Of a stretch of DNA of 5,307 nucleotides, positions 1 through 5,307 are shown piece after piece. The notes beneath the pieces are model-generated. The model saw only the letters and a program-made list of their open reading frames with translations. It did not search any database and was not told where the DNA came from. Position numbers and translations under genes: made by a program. This stretch comes from an uncultured Flammeovirgaceae bacterium (lineage in GTDB: Bacteria; Bacteroidota; Bacteroidia; Cytophagales; Cyclobacteriaceae). Every line of letters starts with the position of its first letter. The stretch's first letter is position 1. The DNA lies in assembly GCA_946480685.1 (NCBI GenBank), contig CAMLLI010000378.1:1-5307 (forward strand), written 5' to 3'.

Positions 1-1673
1 CGATGACGATGAACGGTGCTGTTCTTCCAATCATGGCGTTTTATATCGTGGCTGCCGAAGAGCAGGGAGTAAAACCTCAATTGTTGAGTGGAACTATTCA
101 GAATGATATACTCAAGGAGTTCATGGTGCGGAATACCTATATATACCCGCCTGCGCCTTCCATGAAGATTGTTGCCGATATATTTGAGTATACTTCGAAG
201 TATATGCCGAAGTTCAATTCCATCAGCATCAGCGGCTATCACATGCACGAAGCGGGCGCACCTGCACACATTGAACTGGCCTATACCATTGCCGATGGAC
301 TGGAGTATATACGAACCGGTTTGAAGGCCGGTATAGCGATCGATGACTTTGCACCACGCCTCTCCTTCTTCTGGGGCATCGGTATGAATTTCTGCATGGA
401 GATTGCCAAGCTGCGTGCCGGGCGGTTGCTATGGTCGTATGTAGTAAAGCAATTCAACCCGAAGAATCCGAAGTCGATGGCCTTGCGTACTCATTGCCAG
501 ACATCCGGATGGAGTTTAACGGAGCAGGATCCCTATAACAACGTAACGCGAACCTATATAGAAGCACTGGCTGCTATATTAGGTGGTACGCAATCGCTTC
601 ATACCAATTCACTGGATGAAGCGATTGCATTGCCAACGGATTTCTCTGCACGTATAGCACGCAACACGCAACTCTTCATCGAGAAAGAAACCGATGTAAC
701 CAAAGTAGTGGATCCGACCGGTGGATCATACTATATAGAAAGTCTCACGGCAGAGCTTGCTGAGAAAGCCTGGGAACTGATTGAAGAAGTTGAAAAGTTA
801 GGAGGCATGACCAAAGCGATTGAAAGCGGTATACCGAAGATGCGCATTGAACAGGCAGCCGCTGCGAAGCAGGCACGTATCGATTCCGGCAAAGACGTGA
901 TTGTTGGTGTGAATAAATATCAAACCGATGAAAAGGTTATACTCGATATACTGGAAGTTGACAACACTGCTGTACGCAACGAACAGGTTACACGCCTGCA
1001 AACATTGCGCGCAGAACGCAACAATCAGGAAGTTGAAGCTGCTCTGCAGGCGCTTACACGTTGTGCAGAAAGTGGAAGCGGAAATTTACTGGAGCTTGCT
1101 GTAGATGCTGCGCGCAAGCGTGCTACACTAGGCGAAATATCCTCAGCACTTGAAAAAGTATTCGGACGATATAAAGCAACGATACGATCTGTTTCAGGAG
1201 TATATTCAGGAGAAATGAAAAGTCAGAAAGAATTTGAAGAAGCACGCGCCCTCTCCGATCGCTTTGCTGAGCTCGATGGACGCAGGCCGCGTATACTGAT
1301 AGCGAAAATGGGACAGGATGGTCACGACCGTGGTGCTAAAGTAATTGCTACAAGCTTCGCGGATCTCGGCTTTGATGTAGATATAGGTCCGCTCTTCCAG
1401 ACTCCGGATGAAGTAGCTATGCAGGCGGCAGAAAATGATGTACATATAGTTGGTGCATCGAGTCTTGCCGGTGGACATAAGACACTTGTGCCTGAACTCA
1501 TTGAAGCTTTAAAGAAAATTGGCAGGCCGGATATAATGGTTGTAGCAGGTGGGGTTATACCGCAGCAGGATTATGACTTTCTGTATAAATCCGGAGTATC
1601 TTTCGTCTTCGGGCCGGGAACGGTTATTACTGATGCTGCGAAGGAGGTTTTGAAGAAGCTTATTGAGAGTTAA
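1..1673 (+). CDS. mutB: Methylmalonyl-CoA mutase, catalytic (large) subunit, 5'-truncated by window edge
   Basis: Adenosylcobalamin-dependent enzyme that interconverts (R)-methylmalonyl-CoA and succinyl-CoA in the cytoplasm (propionate metabolism). The reading frame is open to the window edge, and the first visible ATG (position 3) lies in the conserved MTMNGAVLP segment, so it is internal and not the start. By comparison with the Propionibacterium enzyme about 160 N-terminal residues are missing. The 556 visible residues hold the rest of the TIM-barrel domain, with R43 and Y79-H80 matching the substrate/radical-site residues R207 and Y243-H244 (same 37-residue spacing). A linker follows, then a C-terminal B12 domain from about residue 428. 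K435, D439 and H441 form the base-off cobalamin motif DxHxxG, followed by GASSLAGG (484-491) and VVAGG (513-517). The intact B12 motif marks it as the catalytic subunit, not the small subunit. The gene ends in TAA, facing the convergent amidohydrolase; no meaB-type chaperone gene follows it. Family assignment is very secure; the symbol assumes a MutA/MutB heterodimer. Confidence 0.97.
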   Translation, partial: MTMNGAVLPIMAFYIVAAEEQGVKPQLLSGTIQNDILKEFMVRNTYIYPPAPSMKIVADIFEYTSKYMPKFNSISISGYHMHEAGAPAHIELAYTIADGLEYIRTGLKAGIAIDDFAPRLSFFWGIGMNFCMEIAKLRAGRLLWSYVVKQFNPKNPKSMALRTHCQTSGWSLTEQDPYNNVTRTYIEALAAILGGTQSLHTNSLDEAIALPTDFSARIARNTQLFIEKETDVTKVVDPTGGSYYIESLTAELAEKAWELIEEVEKLGGMTKAIESGIPKMRIEQAAAAKQARIDSGKDVIVGVNKYQTDEKVILDILEVDNTAVRNEQVTRLQTLRAERNNQEVEAALQALTRCAESGSGNLLELAVDAARKRATLGEISSALEKVFGRYKATIRSVSGVYSGEMKSQKEFEEARALSDRFAELDGRRPRILIAKMGQDGHDRGAKVIATSFADLGFDVDIGPLFQTPDEVAMQAAENDVHIVGASSLAGGHKTLVPELIEALKKIGRPDIMVVAGGVIPQQDYDFLYKSGVSFVFGPGTVITDAAKEVLKKLIES

Positions 1674-1778
1674 ATCCATTGCACAAAGAACACAGAGGAG
1701 ACGCAGAGGACTACAGAGGAAATATATACTTTGTGAACCTTGGTGTCTTCTCTGAGAACTCTGTGCCATTGGATTTTA
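1672..1778. repeat. Imperfect palindromic intergenic element with ~11-bp CAGAGGA units
   Basis: This element fills the whole gap between the convergent stop codons of the mutase (TAA 1671-1673) and the amidohydrolase (TGA, complement of 1779-1781). Outer arms AAATCCA (1672-1678) and TGGATTT (1770-1776) are exact inverted copies. Further in, GCACA (1681-1685) pairs with TGTGC (1762-1766), CAGAG (1693-1697) with CTCTG (1750-1754), and AGAC (1699-1702) with GTCT (1745-1748). The AT-rich centre lies around 1721-1730. The left arm also has a tandem rhythm: CAGAGGA at 1693, 1704 and 1714, with a related CAAAGAA at 1684. It could fold as a long imperfect hairpin from either strand and act as a bidirectional 3' end, but neither side has a long T-run, so it is not a canonical intrinsic terminator. 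Similar CACAGAG/CTCTGTG palindromes are something I recall from many environmental bacteria; I cannot verify this here. A decayed MITE-like element is the alternative. Confidence 0.7.
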
Positions 1779-3362
1779 TCACTCCGCTATAGCAACTCCA
1801 GCCCCAGGTCCGCGTAACACTGCACCGTTACGCACACCCGTATGCTTCCCTCCTTCGGCCGTAATAGCACCATTTACGATTATATACTGAAATCCACTTG
1901 AGTATGCATGCGGACTACTGAATGTACTTTGATCACCTACCTGCGCTTCATCGAACACCACTATATCTGCAGCCATACCTTCTTTGATGAGGCCGCGATC
2001 ACGCAATTGAAATTTTTGTGCTGGCAAAGATGTCATTCTCCGAATCGCTTCTTCCAGGCGAATTACTTTTAGCGTTCGGACGTATTGTCCTAATACACGC
2101 GCATTGGTACCATACGATCTTGGGTGAGGTACACCCGATCCATAGCGTGCTATACCAGCATCAGACGCAAACATATTGTAAGGGTACTGCATGATGCGCC
2201 TGAGGTCCTCTTCATTCATGCTGAAGAAAACCATTTGTGCGCCACCGTTCTCTACCATGTCCAATATAGTTTCTACTTCAGCGTCAGCTTTCTTCTTTCT
2301 GCCTTTTATAGCATTGATCTCGGTAATACTTTTACCATTCAATGTAGTATCGGCACCATACCGCGCTACCAATGCATAGCTGTAATTCTTCAGTTGCTTA
2401 CGCTTCAACGTAGACAGCATTTCGTCCTTGATCTGCTTGCGAATTGATTTATCATGCAAGCGAAACAACACTGAGTCGCGACCACCAGAGAACACCCAGC
2501 TCGGTAATGTCGTATTGAGCGATGTACTGCTTGCTACATACGGATACTGGTCGATCGTTACATCTATACCTTCGAGTCTTGCTTTTTCAAGCTGTGCTAT
2601 TGTACTAACCGAGCGTCCCCAATTTGGTTTATATGTTACTTTAAAATGCGATATCTCCACCGGTATATTTGCTACACGACCAATGTTAATGGCTTCTTCA
2701 ATCGCTTCTGTAACGTGATCACCTTCATCACGAATATGCGAGGCGTATACACCCTGATGCCGTGAAGCTGCCTTAGCCAAACCAATTACTTCCGGTGTTT
2801 TGGAATATGTACCCGGTACATATATAAGTCCGGTAGAAAGTCCGACTGCACCCTGCAACATTGCCTGCTCTACCAAATCTTCCATTTGCTTTTGCTCTTC
2901 TGCACCAGGATCACGCTGACTCTCACCCATCACGGCCCTGCGCACACTGTTATGCCCTATGAGTGTCGCTATATTTACAGACATCTTTACACTATCAAGT
3001 CTGAAAAAATAACGCGCTATATCTGTATTAGACGAACCACAATTACCCGTAACAACCGAAGTAACGCCATCATGAATAAAGTTACCGGCCGTGGGTATCT
3101 TCAAATCATTACCTTCTATATGTGTATGTACATCAATAAACCCGGGAGCAACTACCAGACCTTTTACATCAACTACTTTACGCGCATCGGCCACTCCTAT
3201 CTTTCCTATGGCAGCAATCTTTCCATCCTTCACAGCAACATCTCCATAGTACCAGGAGTTACCCGTACCATCTACAATCTTTCCATTAATCAAAACTAGA
3301 TCATATTGCTGCGCCTGAACCTGAAATGTCAGCAGCGAAATAACGAAGAGTAGTATGCGCAT
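1779..3362 (-). CDS. Secreted D-aminoacylase-type amidohydrolase (N-acyl-D-amino-acid deacylase family)
   Basis: Predicted zinc hydrolase of the amidohydrolase superfamily that removes acyl groups from N-acyl-D-amino acids; the exact substrate cannot be read from sequence. It has 527 residues, full length for the family. A signal peptide spans residues 1-17 (R2, hydrophobic 3-13, likely cut after VQA), so it acts outside the cytoplasm. A small beta domain (about 20-70) precedes the metal barrel. The D-aminoacylase metal set is complete: HTH at 79-81, the cysteine ligand in TGNCGSS (C108), H209 in ASHIRDE, H239 in ISHFK, and the catalytic aspartate D401 in FASDAG. The tail has the family's VPHPRSYGT (411-419), EGMAADIVVFD (461-471) and HTGVRNG (507-513). 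After HTH it reads IEGND where the characterised soluble enzymes have HTHDD, suggesting a separate subgroup. An in-frame stop at 3372-3374 bounds the start; no Shine-Dalgarno is seen. It converges on the mutase gene and lies downstream of msrB. Confidence 0.93.
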   Translation of the reverse strand: MRILLFVISLLTFQVQAQQYDLVLINGKIVDGTGNSWYYGDVAVKDGKIAAIGKIGVADARKVVDVKGLVVAPGFIDVHTHIEGNDLKIPTAGNFIHDGVTSVVTGNCGSSNTDIARYFFRLDSVKMSVNIATLIGHNSVRRAVMGESQRDPGAEEQKQMEDLVEQAMLQGAVGLSTGLIYVPGTYSKTPEVIGLAKAASRHQGVYASHIRDEGDHVTEAIEEAINIGRVANIPVEISHFKVTYKPNWGRSVSTIAQLEKARLEGIDVTIDQYPYVASSTSLNTTLPSWVFSGGRDSVLFRLHDKSIRKQIKDEMLSTLKRKQLKNYSYALVARYGADTTLNGKSITEINAIKGRKKKADAEVETILDMVENGGAQMVFFSMNEEDLRRIMQYPYNMFASDAGIARYGSGVPHPRSYGTNARVLGQYVRTLKVIRLEEAIRRMTSLPAQKFQLRDRGLIKEGMAADIVVFDEAQVGDQSTFSSPHAYSSGFQYIIVNGAITAEGGKHTGVRNGAVLRGPGAGVAIAE

Positions 3363-3435
3363 ATACAGGGGTTATAAGTTAATATACCCTGTGCATCGCT
3401 TTAGTCTAAATGAATTACTTTCAACGGTGGATTAT

Positions 3436-3518
3436 GTGTTTAAGTGTTTACGTGTGCAGGTGTTTAGGTTGCCTCCGGCTGATAACCTACACACGTAAAA
3501 ACATGCACACGTAAACAC
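3436..3518. repeat. Composite palindrome whose arms are four degenerate 8-bp units each
   Basis: The left arm 3436-3470 reads as GTGTTTAA, GTGTTTAC, GTGTGCAG, GTGTTTAG and then GTT. The right arm 3484-3518, read on the minus strand, is GTGTTTAC, GTGTGCAT, GTTTTTAC, GTGTGTAG and then GTT. The arms have equal length (35 bp) and flank a 13-base centre (3471-3483) that holds a small GCC/GGC stem. The longest exact inverted match is 15 bp, 3444-3458 against 3504-3518, and it is one 8-bp unit out of register with the symmetric fold, so two alternative foldings exist. In the symmetric register the outer and inner units match 7 of 8 and the middle units only about half. The right arm ends 6 bp after the msrB stop codon, so it would lie in the msrB transcript 3' end. 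No T-run follows, so it is not a standard intrinsic terminator. Confidence 0.75.
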
Positions 3519-3524
3519 GTCAAA

Positions 3525-4067
3525 TCACTCCTTACTCTTTGCTTCTTGCTTCTTCTCCTCGCCTTCTTTCTTAAAATCGATTGAAGTCGAATTTACGCAA
3601 TAGCGTTGTCCTGTTAACGTTGGGCCGTCATCGAATAAATGTCCTAAGTGAGAACCGCAGCGGGCGCAGAGTATTTCTGTACGAACCATGCCGTGTGAGC
3701 GATCTACTACTTTTTTGATTTTGTCGCCGGCAATTTCCTTGTCAAAACTTGGCCAGCCGCACTCCGATTCAAATTTCATGTCGGATGTGAAGAGTTCGTT
3801 GCCACAGGCAGCACAGGTATACATTCCCTTTTCATGATGCAAATAATATTTACCGGTAAAAGGACGGTCAGTTCCTTTTTCGCGAAGTATATAGTATTGC
3901 TCGGGAGTCAGGATAGCCTTCCACTCAGCGTCAGTTCGGTTGATCACTTTACTTGTATCGGATACAATCTTTGCCTTGGCAGTTTTTTGTTTTTCTGTCG
4001 GCTGACTGTTGCCCGTGCAGGAATAAAGCTGGAAGGCTATTAGTACGATCACAATAATTCTATGCAT
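3525..4067 (-). CDS. msrB: Peptide-methionine (R)-S-oxide reductase MsrB, predicted lipoprotein
   Basis: Reduces the R epimer of methionine sulfoxide in proteins. From the ATG at 4067 the product has 180 residues. A basic start and hydrophobic stretch (residues 3-16) run into the lipobox LYSC, so C17 should be lipidated and the enzyme anchored in the envelope. A polar linker (about 18-42) leads to the MsrB domain (about 45-165). Two CxxC pairs, C85/C88 and C134/C137, form the structural zinc site. C157 in RYCVNS is the catalytic cysteine, and C103 in ECGWPSF is the likely resolving cysteine, 54 residues before it as in two-cysteine MsrBs. HGMVRTEILC and HLGHLFDDGP are family blocks. The last 16 residues are a Lys/Glu-rich tail. 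The frame stays open to a TTG at 4100, but that adds 11 polar residues before the signal peptide, so the ATG is preferred; no Shine-Dalgarno helps decide. The residue after C17 is Thr and no Lys/acidic surface-export motif follows, so a periplasm-facing position is more likely (inference). Confidence 0.95.
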   Translation of the reverse strand: MHRIIVIVLIAFQLYSCTGNSQPTEKQKTAKAKIVSDTSKVINRTDAEWKAILTPEQYYILREKGTDRPFTGKYYLHHEKGMYTCAACGNELFTSDMKFESECGWPSFDKEIAGDKIKKVVDRSHGMVRTEILCARCGSHLGHLFDDGPTLTGQRYCVNSTSIDFKKEGEEKKQEAKSKE

Positions 4068-4188
4068 ACGATTCGATGTATTTTTTGCTATATACGTCAA
4101 ACACCATTACGCCGGATTTGGTTTAATCAATGTTTGTCTTCTACGCGACAATCGCTCGACTCTTCCACGTGATTTCCGACCGCCTCTG

Positions 4189-5121
4189 CTAAGGGATCTC
4201 GTGTTCGCAGGCCATTCCCTTATTTTCAAATTCAATTGTAACGTGGTGAACACTTATCTTTTTAAGTTCATTCTTGATCTTTGATTTCAACAACTCCAAT
4301 GCTTCTGCTTCGAGTGGTTGCTTCAGCACAGCATGTGTTGTCAGAATATTATAGCGACCATCCATCGTCCAGATGTGAAGGTCATGTGTATCTTCTACCT
4401 CCTGAAATTTGCTGAACGTTTCGCGTACCCTCTCTTCAGATACAGCTACCGGAACGCCCTGCAAAATAATCTGAAATGCGCCCCGCATATTCTTATATAC
4501 ATTTACCAAAATGATAATAGCTATAATTACCGAAAGCAACGGATCGATGATCGGAGCATCTACAAACTTCATGATAATACTACCGACCAGCACTGCAGCC
4601 CATCCCAATACATCTTCCAGGAAATGAAGCGATATAACTTTTTCGTTAATGGATTCGCCTTTCTTCAGGCGTAGCATAGCCGCACCGTTGACGACTATAC
4701 CTACGATCGCGAAAATGAGCATTCCTGTTGTATCAGGTTGCTCGGGATTAAAGAGTCTTGTCAGTGCTTCTTTGAGAATCAATATAGAACCGACAATCAG
4801 TACAATCGAATTGATGAACGCTCCTAAAAGTGAGAAACGCTGATAACCGTAAGTATATACTGCATCGCGTTTCTGTTTCGATTTACGTTCAAAATACCAG
4901 GCGGTGCCCAATGAAAGACTATCCCCCAGATCGTGCAGTGCATCGGAAAGAATAGCGACCGAGTTGGTATAAAAACCACCAATCAATTCCAGCAAGGCAA
5001 AGCTGGTATTGAGCCAGAACGCTACGCGTATATTGCCCCCGTGGTGATGATGATGATGACCGTGCCCATGACTATGGTCGTGATGATCGTGATCGCCGTG
5101 ATCATGATTATGATCGTGCAT
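4189..5121 (-). CDS. Cation diffusion facilitator (CDF) metal exporter, CzcD/ZitB-like, His-rich N-terminus
   Basis: Inner-membrane proton-coupled exporter of divalent metals, most likely Zn(II) and possibly Co or Cd (from the family; the metal is not proven by sequence). It has 310 residues, a normal length. The first 27 residues carry 16 His and 5 Asp, a cytoplasmic metal-binding tail. Six membrane helices follow at roughly 31-51, 54-77, 97-119, 133-151, 164-184 and 189-208. The transport site is two HxxxD pairs: H63/D67 in ALHDLGDS of helix 2 and H166/D170 in HFLED of helix 5; a histidine at that helix-2 position is typical of Zn-selective CDFs. The C-terminal cytoplasmic domain (about 210-305) has HDLHIW (246-251), VHHVTIEFE and a late Cys (C305), all usual for the family. 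An in-frame stop at 5134-5136 bounds the ATG start. msrB lies 121 bp downstream on the same strand. A 12-bp perfect palindrome sits 27 bp before the start. Confidence 0.95.
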   Translation of the reverse strand: MHDHNHDHGDHDHHDHSHGHGHHHHHHGGNIRVAFWLNTSFALLELIGGFYTNSVAILSDALHDLGDSLSLGTAWYFERKSKQKRDAVYTYGYQRFSLLGAFINSIVLIVGSILILKEALTRLFNPEQPDTTGMLIFAIVGIVVNGAAMLRLKKGESINEKVISLHFLEDVLGWAAVLVGSIIMKFVDAPIIDPLLSVIIAIIILVNVYKNMRGAFQIILQGVPVAVSEERVRETFSKFQEVEDTHDLHIWTMDGRYNILTTHAVLKQPLEAEALELLKSKIKNELKKISVHHVTIEFENKGMACEHEIP

Positions 5122-5148
5122 ACTACTAACACTTTAAAACCGCTCCAA

Positions 5149-5160
5149 TTTGTGCACAAA
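5149..5160. promoter_or_regulatory. Perfect 12-bp palindrome upstream of the CDF exporter gene (possible operator)
   Basis: TTTGTGCACAAA is a perfect 12-bp palindrome 27 bp upstream of the exporter ATG. Its location fits an operator in the 5' leader or core promoter of a metal-efflux gene. About one perfect 12-mer palindrome is expected by chance in a window this size, so only its position supports it. I could not identify a convincing Bacteroidota -33/-7 promoter (TTG ... TAnnTTTG) around it, and no regulator gene is in the window. The rest of 5122-5270 shows no gene or clear RNA structure. Confidence 0.25.
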
Positions 5161-5270
5161 GGGGCTGCAACAGGAGTGCATAAACATTATTTTTTTCAAG
5201 TGGATGACCGCTTTTTATCTCGCATACTTATGTGACCCTGAAAATCCAACTGAATTTAGTAGCTTAGATG

Positions 5271-5307
5271 AGATCGGAAGAGCACACGTCTGAACTCCAG
5301 TCACGAT
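5271..5307 (+). other. Illumina TruSeq adapter contamination at contig end
   Basis: From AGATCGGAAGAGCACACGTC at 5271-5290 through 5304 the sequence is the 34-base TruSeq adapter that follows the insert in read 1. Positions 5305-5307 (GAT) fall where the sample index begins. This is library-derived sequence from reads running through a short insert, not part of the genome. True genomic sequence therefore ends at or just before 5270 (the first A may be the A-tail), and no feature should be annotated beyond that point. Confidence 0.97.

Noticed and set aside
3..5. ATG at position 3 as the start of the mutase gene
   Set aside because: It encodes the first Met of the conserved MTMNGAVLP segment, which lies well inside the protein in the family, and the frame is open to the window edge.
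1672..1778. Insertion sequence or MITE with target-site duplication
   Set aside because: The ends are inverted (AAATCCA / TGGATTT) but I see no convincing flanking direct repeat and no transposase; it is kept only as an alternative explanation.
2886..3299. Plus-strand open frame inside the amidohydrolase gene
   Set aside because: Antisense shadow of a gene with all catalytic motifs; its translation has no recognisable domain.
3365..3392. Inverted repeat ACAGGG / CCCTGT with 16-base spacer just upstream of the amidohydrolase start
   Set aside because: Six-base arms with a free spacer occur often by chance in 5 kb and no promoter or regulator context supports an operator.
3436..3518. CRISPR array
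   Set aside because: The 8-bp units are contiguous with no spacers and occur in inverted orientation; no cas genes are present.
4068..4100. TTG start at 4100 for msrB, adding 11 residues
   Set aside because: It places a polar stretch ahead of the lipoprotein signal peptide, whereas the ATG at 4067 gives a normal one; no ribosome-binding site favours the TTG.
4145..4155. Small stem GCGA-CAA-TCGC between the exporter and msrB as an intrinsic terminator
   Set aside because: Only four pairs and no T-run on the minus strand after it.
4933..5235. Plus-strand open frame rich in Met and Val opposite the exporter start
   Set aside because: It is the antisense reading of the His/Asp triplet run; it matches no protein family I recognise and overlaps a secure gene.
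5122..5270. Bacteroidota-type promoter (TTG ... TAnnTTTG) for the exporter
   Set aside because: Partial matches such as TTGAAA and TAATGTTT on the minus strand do not have the right spacing, so no promoter was called.

Overview
The window reads as a contig end from a Bacteroidota bacterium (Chitinophaga/Sphingobacterium-like is my impression, not tested). The reasons are the protein sequences themselves (a secreted D-aminoacylase-type amidohydrolase and a lipoprotein MsrB of the kind seen in that phylum), the lack of Shine-Dalgarno sequences before every visible start codon, and loosely spaced genes. It holds four protein genes and two structured intergenic repeats. The last 37 bases are not genomic: they are Illumina TruSeq adapter left on the assembly.

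Layout. Positions 1-1673 (+) are the C-terminal three quarters of the catalytic subunit of methylmalonyl-CoA mutase, cut by the window edge. It meets a minus-strand block head-on. The gap between the two stop codons (1674-1778) is completely filled by an imperfect palindrome built of CAGAGGA-like units repeating about every 11 bp. The minus-strand block, read from right to left, is a cation diffusion facilitator metal exporter with a very His-rich N-terminus (5121-4189), a lipoprotein methionine-R-sulfoxide reductase MsrB (4067-3525), and a secreted D-aminoacylase-family amidohydrolase (3362-1779). The 162-bp gap between msrB and the amidohydrolase holds a second composite palindrome, whose arms are each made of four degenerate 8-bp units. 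Positions 5122-5270 contain no gene and probably hold the exporter promoter.

The genes do not form an obvious pathway. The mutase belongs to propionate/methylmalonyl-CoA metabolism in the cytoplasm. The three minus-strand genes act at the envelope (metal efflux, repair of oxidised methionine, hydrolysis of N-acyl-D-amino acids). Gaps of 121 and 162 bp and the hairpin between them make a tight operon doubtful.

I found no clear new multi-gene system. The points most worth a second look are the two gene-end palindromes of shared architecture, a strong neighbour-dependent choice of the ATA isoleucine codon, and the adapter contamination.
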